Source: Trametes villosa | Taxonomy: Eukaryota > Basidiomycota > Agaricomycetes > Polyporales > Polyporaceae | Reading direction: 5' to 3' | DNA length: 64,000 nt | NCBI GenBank assembly: GCA_002964805.2 | Contig: PUDQ02000013.1 | Coordinates: forward strand, 1 to 64,000 | Shown here: piece by piece, positions 1 through 9,919 of the stretch | Layout of the letters: every line of letters starts with the position of its first letter | How positions within the stretch are numbered: position 1 is the first letter of the stretch | Notes under the pieces: model-generated | What the model saw: only the letters and a program-made list of their open reading frames with translations | Told to the model about the DNA's origin: nothing | The model's database searches: none | Position numbers and translations under genes: made by a program

Positions 1-312
1 AACCGCAAGATGCGACCACGGTACACGGGTCCGCTGGTAGTGATCTCGCGCAACCGCGGCGGGGCGTATGCCCTGTGCGAACTCGATGGGACCGTGCTAC
101 ATCGCGCGGTGGGCGCGTTCCGCCTGATCCCCTACGCCGCGCGACGCACCATTCCGCTCCCCGAGAACTTCGCGGACATCTCGCAGAAGAGGCTAGCGGA
201 GCTGACGGAGGGCGACGACGACGGCCTCGATGACCCGGAGCCTGAGCTACTCGATGGCGCGCGCAACGTAGACGGCGACGTCGATAGCAGCGGCTCTGAG
301 GACGATGAGTAA
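1..312 (+). CDS. Retrotransposon polyprotein, C-terminal fragment (integrase end)
   Basis: The frame is open from base 1 and ends with TAA at 310-312, giving about 103 residues. It begins within a motif of the type MRPRYTGPLVVISRNRGG followed by YALCELDG, which I recognise as the region after the integrase core of basidiomycete Ty3/Gypsy polyproteins (RNA-protein and DNA-binding tail, GPY/F-like). The last 40 residues are acidic (Asp/Glu-rich), typical of these tails. The upstream protease, reverse transcriptase, RNase H and integrase core lie outside the window. Nothing in this part looks frameshifted, so the copy could be recent. Confidence 0.85.
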   Translation, partial: NRKMRPRYTGPLVVISRNRGGAYALCELDGTVLHRAVGAFRLIPYAARRTIPLPENFADISQKRLAELTEGDDDGLDDPEPELLDGARNVDGDVDSSGSEDDE

Positions 313-780
313 TCGGACCCAGTGTTACGTGTACGATACCTCTACGACGATGGACCATTCTTACCAATACTAGTCTCTCTTTCTCTGACCCGGATTTCCC
401 GTTTAAGACCATACCCCACTTCCTCTTCAAACGCGCGCGCGCGAGCCCTTTGTGTGCGCCTACGTTTCGCTAAGTCCGCGCCTGGTCTTTCGGGCTCGCG
501 AAGTACGCGCGCGTGCGAACGGCGCGCGGTTGCGCGCGTTTTCTGGGCCTCACACATTTGTTTGCCAAGAACTATACAGTTTTCATTGGTTTTCTCTATG
601 TACCTTTACGAACCAGCTACTATGGACGAGGGACACGGACTGGGGGGTGATACATGCTAACGCGAAGGTTACAGGAGTGAGGCGAGCGACGCGGACGGGA
701 GCGGATACGTACAACAAGACTTCGCGTCCGAGGCGAGCCAGCCCGCCCGAGCGCGCACCAAGAAGCGACCCTCTTGCCCT

Positions 781-3322
781 CTACTCAGCGCGCGACGCGC
801 CGGAACCCGACGGCTCCCCTGCGTTGGACGACGCGGCCTCAGCGGCGAGAAGCGGGAGGGGGCCGGCCATGTCGTCAGTCCACGACGGGCTGTACACCAT
901 TCCGAGCCTCTCCATCGTCACCGCGCGCATGGCCTGCATCGCGGACGCGTAGCCAACGATGTGGGCGTCGGCGGCGAGCGAGGCGTCGCGGTGCGCGGCG
1001 CGGACCAGCGAGGACCCAGCAGGGAGAGGCTTGAGCGGCTCGGATGGCTTGCCATCGCGCTGAGCGCGCAGGTGGGTGCGTGCGGCTTGGCCAATCTGCG
1101 CAAGGAGGTTGTCGACGATGGCGTCGATTGTGGTGTCGCTGAGGGCGCAGGACTGGAGCGCGGAGGTGAGGAGGGAGACGTCGGGAGCGGGCTGGAGTCC
1201 CTCTGCGTCCACGGAGGCGAGCGCGGAGGGCGGGGCGGGGACATAGACGGGCGCGGGACCGAAGGCGGGCAGGCGGCTAGTAGCAGCGGTGGGGGAGAGG
1301 TCGGCGGCAGAGGTGGGAGGAGGAGAAGGCGAAGGCGGCGGCGCCAGCTCAGGCGCATTGCGGAGGGAGAGCGCGGAAGCGGCGCGAGAACCACGACCGG
1401 GCGCGCTGGCGGCACCGGAAGCAACAGACGCGGCGCGCGAGGGGTCCCGCGAGATCTACAAGGCGGTTTAGCAAGATGGCAGCGAAGCGAAACGCGACTA
1501 CTCGCCTCGACATGAGACAAGACAGCGCGCGCGTGGCGGGGAACAGCACTGGCGCGCTGCGAAGAGCTGTCCGCGAGCGGGTTGGGCGAGGGCGGCGCCG
1601 GGGAATCGTCCTCCTCCTCGTCGATCTCGGTGACGTGACTTACCCGGTCGTCGTCCGAGCGCGCGGCGGCTTCAGTATCGTCGTCGGCAGTCTCGTCGTC
1701 CTCCTCCTCGACCTCGTCCTGCCACTGGGCCGCTGCCGCCCGCGAAGGGCTCACTATGGCGCCGACGCACGCGTCACACGGGAGCGTCCGCGTCCACGGT
1801 GGCGGCCACCTCCTGGATGAACGCGTCGCGCTCTTCTACCGCCCACTTCGGGACGGGCAGCCGCAAGCGGTTGAGCAGGATCAACAGGATCGTGCCGTCC
1901 GGGCGGATGGCTGTAGATGCGGTCAGCAAGGCGGGCGAAAGGGGCGAGAGCGGACGCGATACGCACCCCGAGTGAAGCCCTTATCGTCGTACCACGCCGC
2001 ATAGCGGGTGGAAGTGGGGAGGCCGGACTTCGCGGCGAGCACGTCGTTGATCAGGCACGCCTGCTTCTGGTACACGCAGCGCATGCACTTCTTGAACCCG
2101 CGGCGGAGGTCGCACTTGCCCTTGCCCACACACAAAGCGCACTGCGGGAGGATGGTCAGCGCGCAGACGCGAGTCGAGCAGAAGGGCGTACCGCGGTGCC
2201 CTTGGGCGGGAAGTAGACGTTGACGGGAGGGAAACGCGGCGGGGTTAGCTTGTTCTTCCTCAACGCCATCTTCTGCTCGGCGTTGAGGGAGTCGATGCGA
2301 ACCCCACACTCCACCTCCTCCAGGACCCACTCTTCCTCGTCGGCCGGCTTGGCCTTTCCTTTGCCCTTAGCGCGCGAGCGCGTCCGGCGAGCCTTCGGCG
2401 TGGCGGGCTCCTTCTTCGCGGCGGTGGATCGACGTGTGCGCCGCGGAGTGGGGGCGGCGGGCTCCTCGCCCGCGTCTTCGTCGGCCTGCTCGCTGGAGAG
2501 CTCGATCACGTCGGGTTCGGCGATCGCAGTGGCGCGCTTTTTCGGCGCTGGCTTCCTCTCTGCGGCCGGCTTCACGGGTTCGGGCGAAGAGTTGCCGCGC
2601 TTGCGCTTCGTACCCTCGGACGGTCCAGCGGTGGTGGAGGCGGCTGGCGTGGCCTTCGGAGCGCGCGGAGCCGACGCGCTACTGGCGGACTGAGCCGCCT
2701 GTCGCAAGTCGAGGGTCGCAATCGGCGGGATGAGGTCCGCGTCACGCGGGCGGTAGCCCGGCGTAGTACCAGGGCGCCGAGGACGAGGGATGCTCGATGC
2801 AGCGGGCGCGGGCGGCGCAGCGGGAGCGGGAGGTGGAGCGAGGGCGGGAGCGGGTGCTGGGGGCGCAATGGAAGCGGGCGTGCCGGACACGTCGGCCACG
2901 CTTGCCTGAGGCGGACCGTCAGGGTAGCGGCGGAGGTACGCGGCGCGGTAGAGCGGGTCTGTCCAGACCGTCCCCAAGTTGACGGAGCCCGTCGCGCCCT
3001 CCGCGAAGCGCCAGGTGCGCGCCACCAGGTCGCCCAGGAGCGGGAGGACGAGGCGCTCCAAAGAACCGTTATTCACGATGGCGCGCTGAAGGGTCACGCG
3101 GGTCAGCGAAGCGTGTGGAGCGGCCGAGACAGGACTCACCGCGATGCTGACCGCCTCCGACGCGTAGAAGCGGAAGGCGGCGGTGGGCGCGCTGGGGAGC
3201 GGACACTCGTTGAGGATATGCTGGTCCAAGCGCTGGACCAGCTGCTCGTTAGCGGCAGCGGCGTCATTTCGAGCAGCGGGGGTGACCAGGGACTGGGAGG
3301 CGGTGGGATTGCTAGGATCCAT
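781..3322 (-). CDS. Antisense retroelement gene: Zn2Cys6-like cluster protein
   Basis: Starts at ATG 3322 (protein begins MDPSNPTAS). The N-terminal 130 residues are helical. A Pro/Ala-rich linker and a basic Lys/Arg region with TPRRTRRS and KGKGKAK patches (nuclear-localisation-like) follow. A frame change near 2165-2195 leads into a cysteine motif C-x2-C-x5-C-x8-C-x2-C-x6-C (about 2035-2130), close to a fungal Zn2Cys6 cluster. A further exon ends near 1776 or splices into an acidic Asp/Glu-rich exon (from about 1754), then to a last exon (start about 1465, acceptor TTGTAG) ending at 781. It could be one multi-exon gene or two overlapping ones. DNA binding is inferred from the cysteine motif. 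It lies inside the LTR element, opposite to pol. Confidence 0.5.
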
Positions 3323-3783
3323 GGCGGAGGGCGCAGGGAGGAGTGGAACGAGCAGAGGCAAGCAAGAGAGGAGAAGAGGGGCGACGACGAGCACCGAAGG
3401 ACGCTGCCCCTTATGCGCGCGCAGGCCGCGCGCGCTGCACGACCCTTACGGGGCCGCGCGCGGACCCTAGCCTCAAGGCGCGCGGCCTGGAACAAGAAGC
3501 CTCACGGACGGCGATCTATGACGCGCGGCGAAGTAGAAGTTCGGCGCTCGCGGCACAGGCGGCCCGACGCGACCCTGCGTACTCCCGTGGCGGTGTACAC
3601 GCGGTCACGAGAGCGTGCGAAGCAGACAAGGACGAGCACCTGCCCGCGGGACGCGTCCGCGGGCTCGCGGGCTTCTCCCGCGGCGTGCGGGATTCAGTCT
3701 CGCAGGGATCGCGTCGATCTGACGTGCTACCGGGCGCAAATACAGCACGTACTACCAGCGGTTCTACCTTCTCCCTACTCCCT

Positions 3784-4605
3784 TCAGTCCTCGGGCGCTT
3801 CGGGCCTCTCGCGAGCAAGCAATACCGCCGGGATCGTCTCCGGGTCCGCGCCCATCGGGAGCGGGGTGTAACCGACGAAGAGATCCGCGAGGTCGGCTGG
3901 CAGCGCTTCCGCGGAGGGAGTTCCGCGCGCGGCACGCGGACTACGGGGAGGCAAGGGCGGAGACTCCAGCGGGGGAATCGACTCGGACGAGGTTATCGGG
4001 CGACCGGAAAAGTCGAGCGGGACGATGCCGGCGTGGTGGATGGCTTCGCGCGTGCGAACGTTATCGCGCTGGAGGGCGGCGAGCTGAGCGAAGATGCGCT
4101 GGATGGAGGGGAGCAGGAAGGTAGCGTCGACACCGCTCCGGATGACGACTCGACGCGCTGCCGCGGCGCGCTCCAGGAGTGCGAGGAGTTCTCGCTGTTC
4201 GAAAAGAGCGGCCTCGCGCTCGCGGTCCAAGGCAACCCAGGCGAAGCGGCTCCGAAAGTACGCGAGGGCGGATGGAGGCGCGGCGGGACCGCGTAGGATG
4301 CCCTCAACGCGGTCGGTGGCGTCGCGGAGGTGGTACGAAGTCAGCTCGAGCGGCATCGCGAGTTCCTGAGGCAAGGTTAGCACCCATGAGTGGCGGCGGC
4401 GACGGCGAGGGCTACTCCACCGGGTACGAACGGAGGCCTCTAAGAACCGGTCTAGGGCGGCTTCCCATTCGACAGGGTCGACGTCGGCGCGGCGCGTCAG
4501 GGCTTCGAGCGCACGCGAGGTTCGCTCGATCTGCGCGATGGAGAACGGGATGGCAGCAGCTTGGAGCGCGCGGATGTCGTCGCGCAGGAGCGGGAGAGCA
4601 CTCAT
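3784..4605 (-). CDS. Antisense retroelement gene: helical protein, unknown function
   Basis: An uninterrupted 273-codon frame from ATG 4605 to 3784. The predicted protein is almost entirely helical, with Arg/Glu/Ala/Leu-rich segments (for example RAAAARRVVIRSG and LAALQRDNVRTREAIH) compatible with coiled coil, an arginine-rich patch about 65-72 residues in, and a Pro/Ser-rich C-terminal third ending in an acidic tail. No signal peptide, membrane segment or enzyme motif is visible. It stands between the Zn-cluster gene and another helical gene, all on - and all inside the LTR element, so it is probably element cargo. I do not recognise the family. Confidence 0.5.
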   Translation of the reverse strand: MSALPLLRDDIRALQAAAIPFSIAQIERTSRALEALTRRADVDPVEWEAALDRFLEASVRTRWSSPRRRRRHSWVLTLPQELAMPLELTSYHLRDATDRVEGILRGPAAPPSALAYFRSRFAWVALDREREAALFEQRELLALLERAAAARRVVIRSGVDATFLLPSIQRIFAQLAALQRDNVRTREAIHHAGIVPLDFSGRPITSSESIPPLESPPLPPRSPRAARGTPSAEALPADLADLFVGYTPLPMGADPETIPAVLLARERPEAPED

Positions 4606-4843
4606 GGTTGGCGAGTCGACCGGCGCGAGTCGAGCACCTCACGATCTTAAGGGTCTCGCTAGCGGTGACGTCGGAGGCGTCGCGCTTTGTTCACCCGCTG
4701 ACAAGATCTATTGGGACATCGATACATCGCTCCTCGTGGCCCGAACCCTCTACCCAGCTTCGTGTCTCCTTCACCGGGTGCGGCGGCCCTCCTCCCAGGC
4801 CCTCCTCGTACTCACCGCGGTTATGGCGGGCCTGCGGTCGTCT

Positions 4844-5528
4844 TCAAGCGAAGCCGCCGTCCTCGTAGGCCTCCAGATCTGGTAGCCCGTACCAGATATC
4901 AGAACCGCGACGCGGGACGAGGCTAGCGAGTGCGGGCGCACCGGCGGCGGCGCGCGCGGCAGCGTCGTTAGTCGCCTCTGCGAGGGCCCCCAGTTCGCGC
5001 CGAATAGTTCGCAGGTGTTGGCGCACGGAAGCTTCGACGTCGGTAGCGCGTGCGAGCGCGAGTGCGCCTTCGGCGCCCGCACGGGTGAAGGCGTGGCGGG
5101 CGGCCAGCACGCGAGCGAGTTGGACCTCTAGGCGCATCTGCGCGGCCTCCGCGACACGGGTTTCGATCTCCCTACGGACGGACGCCAGCCGCTCCAGGAA
5201 GTACGGTCGCAGGCCAGCATCCGTCGTTTGGGCTCCCACCGCGCGCTCGATCCGCGCGAGGAGGGGCGTGAGGCGAGCGTCACCGTCCGTCACGATCAAG
5301 TACGACTCCTGCACCTGGTCAGGCTGAGTTCACGAGCAGCGCGCGACGACTCACGGTCGCGAAGATGGTCTCCTTCAGCGCGGCGTACCAGTCCTCCTGG
5401 CTGAACGACATCGCATCCTCCATCTCCTCAAGGTTCGCGGTCTGCCGCTCGAGCTGCTGCAAGGCAAGCGGTTGGGCTTCCTCGCGGAGCGTGGCGACGG
5501 CGTCTTCGGTAGCGCGGAGTCCGTTCAT
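4844..5528 (-). CDS. Antisense retroelement gene: small helical protein, frame broken or spliced
   Basis: The first part starts at ATG 5528 and runs to a stop near 5319 (about 70 residues, Leu/Gln/Glu-rich helix). A second frame, 5314-4844, has no ATG at its beginning and continues with a helical, Arg/Ala-rich sequence ending in an acidic, aromatic tail (YGLPDLEAYEDGGFA). Only about 20 bases separate the frames, too few for an intron, so this is either a one-base frameshift or a short overlapping gene pair. This start region lies about 110 bp inside the polypurine tract and LTR. Function unknown. Confidence 0.4.
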
Positions 5529-5640
5529 GGCGTACAAGAGCTGAAGATCACGGCGCGCCTCCAGTACGCGGAATCCTTAAATACGCCGCGGCGCGGACGC
5601 GATCGCATCGATAGCGACCGAGGACGGTCGGGATTTCAGC

Positions 5641-5650
5641 GAGGGGGAGA
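5641..5650 (+). other. Polypurine tract next to 3' LTR
   Basis: GAGGGGGAGA directly abuts the TGATGC start of the LTR. A purine run at this position is the plus-strand primer expected in LTR retrotransposons. Confidence 0.7.
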
Positions 5651-6408
5651 TGATGCGCACGGTGCCACTCTGACCCCAGGATCCTTCTCCAGGCCTCTAC
5701 GCTCGGCGCACCGCGCGTTATGCACGCGCTCGCGGAAGGGCGCGCGTCCCTCCCCTCAGGTATCCCAAGGGCGCGGTGGTTCCGCTCGCGACGGGCCCGG
5801 AGGCTTCGCGCGCGTTGAGCGGGACTATCGGCCGAGCGGGCGGAGCGCGAGTCATCGCCAAGGGCGGGCGCAGCACGCGGGCAGCCTTATCGGGTGCGGC
5901 CGCCAATCGTTGGGCGGGCATTCGCGAGCGCTCGTGGACTCGCGCGCGGCGGGGCCGCTGTCCTCGCGGTTCGCGGCGCGGGCCTCCGAAGGGGTTCTGG
6001 ATCCTTTCGCTGGTCTAGGCTTGGTAGCTACGATTCATCCATGTACCTACGCGCCCCGGGCGCCGGAGAATCCAGATTCCTTTCCCCCTCACCCTCAGGA
6101 GCTCAATTGCGTCTGCGTCCCCTCTGCGAATAGCGTCCTGCGTTGCGTTGCGTTGCGTTGCGAACTGCGCCCCTGCGTCTTCCCTAGCGTTCCCGCTTGC
6201 GCTCTCACTGCGAAGCCTACCCGCCAGCGCTCCGCGTACGCGTTGCGAGCCGCGCGAGACTTGCCAGCGCATCGCGCTTTCGCCGCAAGGGCACCCCGAC
6301 TCGAACCTCGCGCCTCCTCCGCTTCGCGCTTAGCTTCCCTACAGGCCTCGTCCTCCGAAGGCCCTCGGCCTGTCTCTGGTTGCCCCTAGGGGATAGTTGA
6401 GTGCATCA
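5651..6408 (+). repeat. 3' long terminal repeat, 758 bp
   Basis: Begins TGATGCGCAC and ends GTGCATCA, giving a 6-bp perfect inverted terminal repeat of the TG...CA type. It is preceded by a polypurine tract and followed directly by host coding sequence. It contains a short GCGTT tandem array (about 6140-6162) and no credible ORF. The 5' LTR is outside the window, so identity between LTRs, and hence age, cannot be judged. Confidence 0.75.
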
Positions 6409-6816
6409 TCGCGTTCGAGTCCGCAGTCGGCATTTTCGGGGATGCGAACGAGGGCGTGAGCTTCGCGCTCTCGTTCCTCCTCATCTGCATCGAGGGCGTC
6501 TGCGGCGGGCTCGCGTAGTGCGTATCTCTTCTCTCCCTCGTCGCACCTCCTCTTCCCTCCCGCCCTCGTGGTCGTGGTCATGTGCCGACGCAAGATTCTC
6601 AGCGTGAACGTGTTCTACCGCGTCAACCAGGAGAAGCACGACAGCCCCGGGGCGGACGCCGAACGCGCGAAGCAGGAGCACGAGTTCAAGATCGGCTCGA
6701 TCTGGCTGTCGGACTCGGCCGGCATCCTCATGGCGTCGCTCCTCGCGGTGCCGACGGAGATTGGGCTGTGCAGGGCGCAGGTCGCGCGGGGGAAGACATT
6801 CTGTCAGAGCCTCTGA
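6409..6816 (+). pseudogene. CLN3/battenin 3' fragment, interrupted by the LTR element
   Basis: Two exons, 6409-6517 and 6603-6816, joined by an 85 bp intron (GTGCGT...TTCTCAG), encode the C-terminus of a battenin-type lysosomal/vacuolar membrane protein. Seen: a hydrophobic helix (ALSFLLICIEGVCGGL), then YVNVFYR, then EHEFKIGSIWLSDSAG and a last hydrophobic helix with LLAVPTEIGLC. These match the C-terminal order in human CLN3 and yeast Btn1 (GGAAYVNTF, then EHREFA, then LSGLLALPLHDFLC) as I know it. The first visible codon abuts the LTR, so the retroelement splits the gene. The 5' exons must lie left of the window. CLN3 acts in vacuolar/lysosomal homeostasis. Confidence 0.8.
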
Positions 6817-7704
6817 GCGTCGTGGGCGTGAAGTTAGAGTCGAGTGCGGCTAGGCGTGGAGGGTGCGGTGTGCAACGCTGTGTCCGGTGCGTAGCGATAT
6901 CAGCCCCAGTACGGCTTGTAGTTTTGACTAAAGCTCTCTCATGCAGCGTACTGTTGGTCCTGTATGTTCAAGCGAGGTAGAGGAATCCAATTCATGGCCT
7001 ATGATCCGCTTCGCACAGATCTCCGACGACAAGCACCGTTGTCTGACACGCATGAAGCGCCCGGTCCAGCACGCGACCGTTCCAAATGGTAGTCGAACGT
7101 GTCTGTGCCAGCTACCGCGTGTTGCTCAGGGCGGCGGGCTGGCACTCGTCTCCGCGTATGCATCGACTCAGACGAACAGGAGGGCGAGCACCGGACGCCT
7201 GTTCCACAGTGCGCATCTCATCGTGGCTTGAGCTGGTATAAATCGCACGGAACACGAGGTTCGCAGCCTCGTGTCGAGCTCATAGAACTATGCACTGTAG
7301 ATGAAGCCCAGCACGCACGAGCAATGTGCCAGACGATGGCTCCCCGCATGCATCCCTTGACTGACCCGATATAGATGGCCGTCCACCACGATGAAAGCCA
7401 CGAGGACTCAATGCTCATAGCTCGCCCTTGCCGCACGGGAGCTGTCCAGAGGTTGCAAGCTCGTTGGGCCCTCTCTCCCTCGCTCCGTCCCCCGCTCTCC
7501 TTTCTGCTCCACTCTTTCGCGCTACGAACCTCTGCGTAGAGCCATCTCCGTGGAATCTCTGACCACACTTCAGTCGGGCCCTCTCGCAAGCTTCCTGCAG
7601 TGCTCGAAACATAACGTACGTACGAGGCGTGTTCCCTCTTATTCGTATGCTTGCGTTCCTAATGCTTCCAATAGGTCCATACAAATCCTCTCGCGACTTC
7701 TTGG
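6817..7704. other. Intergenic region upstream of HET gene
   Basis: No gene supported. A TATAAAT at 7237-7243 lies about 460 bp before the HET start codon, probably too far to be its core promoter. Confidence 0.4.
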
Positions 7705-9839
7705 ATGCGGTTGCTTGACACGCAGACTGGACAATTCCGTGAAATTGCCGAGCCGACTGATGTCCCCTACGCTATCCTCAGTCACCGATGGGACATAGAT
7801 GGAGAGCAGACTTACCAAGAGGTTTGCGCTATACAGGCAGAGTACAGACAGCAAAGTATTGCACTGGTAATCCTCAGGTATCTCAGGTACGTGTAATACC
7901 CGCTCCGTGGCAGCGGCAGTATTCACCTATCAGCAGGCTCTTCCCGTTGGGGGTAGTGCCACACAGCCCTCCTTCCTACCCGGCGACCCGAGCTGCCCCT
8001 CTGGCCGCAACGTGCATGGTCCTCGCGATGCTCTGGACGGTTTGGGCTACGCCCCTCGCACTTGCGTGGGCATCCGCCTGGGCTCATTACCCCGCTTTGA
8101 CGGACCATCGTCTGTCGCGGAAGATCCGGGATGCATGCGTCCACGCACTCGCCAACGGACACCGGTACTTGTGGATTGACTCCTGTTGCATCGACAAGAC
8201 TAGCAGCACGGAACTCTCGGAGTCTATCAACTCGATGTATCGTTGGTACGAGCTCGCAGATGTCTGCTTCGCATACCTCTCCGACGTCCCTGGGCCTGGT
8301 CTCGACCCCGCGGCTTTCCGAAACAGCGAGTGGCATGATCGCGGATGGACCCTCCAGGAGCTTCTGGCGCCCGACGTGGTCGTCTTCCTCTCCGCTCGCT
8401 GGGAATTCATCGGCACGAAGTCGAGCCTCGTCGACCATCTGGGGGAGCGGCTGCATATAAACACTTCGGTCCTCACGAAACACACAGCTATACGTGAGCT
8501 CTGCGCGGCGCAAGTCATGGCGTGGGCGGTTCTCCGCAAGACTACAAGGGAGGAGGATATGGCGTACTGTCTCATGGGCCTCTTTGGCGTTCACATACCC
8601 ACACTTTACGGCGAGGGTGGCAGGCGGGCGTTCATCCGCTTGCAACAGGAGATATGGCATGCTAGGCACGACCCGTCCATCTTCGCTTGGAACCATAGTC
8701 AACGCCCCATCCGGGTGGAGAACCTCGCAGAATATGGCATGAGGCCCGGCTTCGACGAGGGCAGCACCACAATCGTTCGTAGCAAGGAGGAGCTGACATA
8801 CTTGCACGACTACGCCTCGCACTATGCAACCCACCCACTAGACTTCCGTATTGGTAGCAGAGTGACCCACTTCTCTTCCGACCTATGCGACTCCGATACG
8901 TTTGCGTCCTCGTTCTGGAATGCGGCCTTCGCTCACTCGGGATGGACCATTCCCCTATCGCACGGCTCACCTAGCCCAGTGCCCCATGCCCCTCTCTCGG
9001 CTCTCCTCCCATCCGACACTCTCCAATCACCTACCCTATCCAACTTCTATCTCGTTGTTCTTCCGTGCTTGTGGGAATCTTCAAGCATGAGCGAGGATAC
9101 GAACGGCCTCCTTGCTATCGTGTGTTCCTTGCGCACCCCGCCACGGCCCACCCTACCGGATACGAAGCGTTTATCGACGGTCCTCCAGCCAGAGACCTTG
9201 CACAGGTCGAATAACTCGCACCCATCCCGCCTAGTCCTCCTCACCGCCCACGACCTTCACAAGCTCAACGAACACATTCTCCTTGATGGATCGCTGTACA
9301 GCGACCCCTTCCATAGCCATCCCCCCCGGTCCGTCGACGTCCTGCGGCGTAGCAAGGCCTATCATACCAACATGACCGCCAACGTGCCCGTGAGGCCAAG
9401 GATACAGCCGCCGGACTGGGTGGTTACTGTACTATCCGCTCAAGGCTACGAGATTACGCGCCCCCTACTGGACCCGCTGCTGCCGGCCGGTATCGCTGAT
9501 GGTTCGGAAGATCACCCGATCTCAGAACTCAAGTTACGGAAAGAACACCTTTCGATCACGATTCAATACAAGCCGCCCTCGACGTTGAGCGAGTTCGGTA
9601 TGGTTTGGTTCAAACTGCCGCTGCGGGTTGGGTTGGAGGTGCTGCATACCGGTCAGGATGACACTGTCGCTGCTCCGGTGGCGTGGACCAAATGGAAGAA
9701 GGTAGAATTGGGCCTCTCGAAGGTTTACATGCTCAAAGACCCTCGCGATGGAAATGTGTTCTTTTGTCGAGTCGCTCTAAGGTTTCATTTGGGCTACGAC
9801 CATAGGTTGATTATCGATGTTTACCCTTCTGACTCCTGA
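7705..9839 (+). CDS. HET-domain protein (heterokaryon incompatibility type)
   Basis: Starts at ATG 7705 with the canonical HET opening MRLLDTQTGQF...YAILSHRWD...GEQTY. A first exon of about 182 nt (donor GTACGTG at 7887) joins a long second exon. The acceptor is at 7936 or 7966, both in phase, giving about 690 residues. HET core motifs are complete: YLWIDSCCIDK, YRWYELADVCFAYLSD, WHDRGWTLQELLAP, then EDMAYCLMGLFGV. After residue 350 the protein is a long unclassified C-terminal region with no visible repeat or NACHT/NB-ARC motif. In filamentous fungi HET-domain proteins trigger programmed cell death on nonself recognition. A helical-family pseudogene on the opposite strand begins 80 bp downstream. 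Confidence 0.85.
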
Positions 9840-9919
9840 GCAATGTAACGCTAGCGGCAGTTATGAGCTTCGCATGTCGCTCCGCGCGCCATTTGACCAG
9901 CCATTGGGAGCTGGTGGAC

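Larger units (their letters stand above)
1..6408 (+). mobile_element. Ty3/Gypsy-type LTR retrotransposon, 3' part, with antisense genes
   Basis: The element runs off the left edge. Seen in order: the end of pol on + (to 312), about 470 bp without a convincing gene, a block of genes on - (781-5528), a purine tract (5641-5650) and an LTR-like segment (5651-6408) with TGATGC...GCATCA ends. The boundary is supported from outside, because coding sequence of a battenin gene resumes at exactly 6409. Extra genes lying antisense between pol and the 3' LTR are unusual. The 5' LTR and gag are outside the window, so the target-site duplication (right side would begin TCGCG) cannot be checked. An alternative TG...CA segment at about 323-673 was considered and rejected. 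Confidence 0.75.

Noticed and set aside
323..673. TGTTAC...GTTACA segment after pol as a 3' LTR
   Set aside because: No polypurine tract precedes it and the ends are not proper inverted repeats. The 5651-6408 segment has PPT, TIR and a host-gene junction.
961..4868. Long + strand open frames in the retroelement
   Set aside because: They are GC-driven shadows of the - strand genes, with Arg/Gly-rich low-complexity products and non-ATG starts.
7923..8834. 303-codon frame on - strand
   Set aside because: It is an antisense shadow of the HET domain exon.
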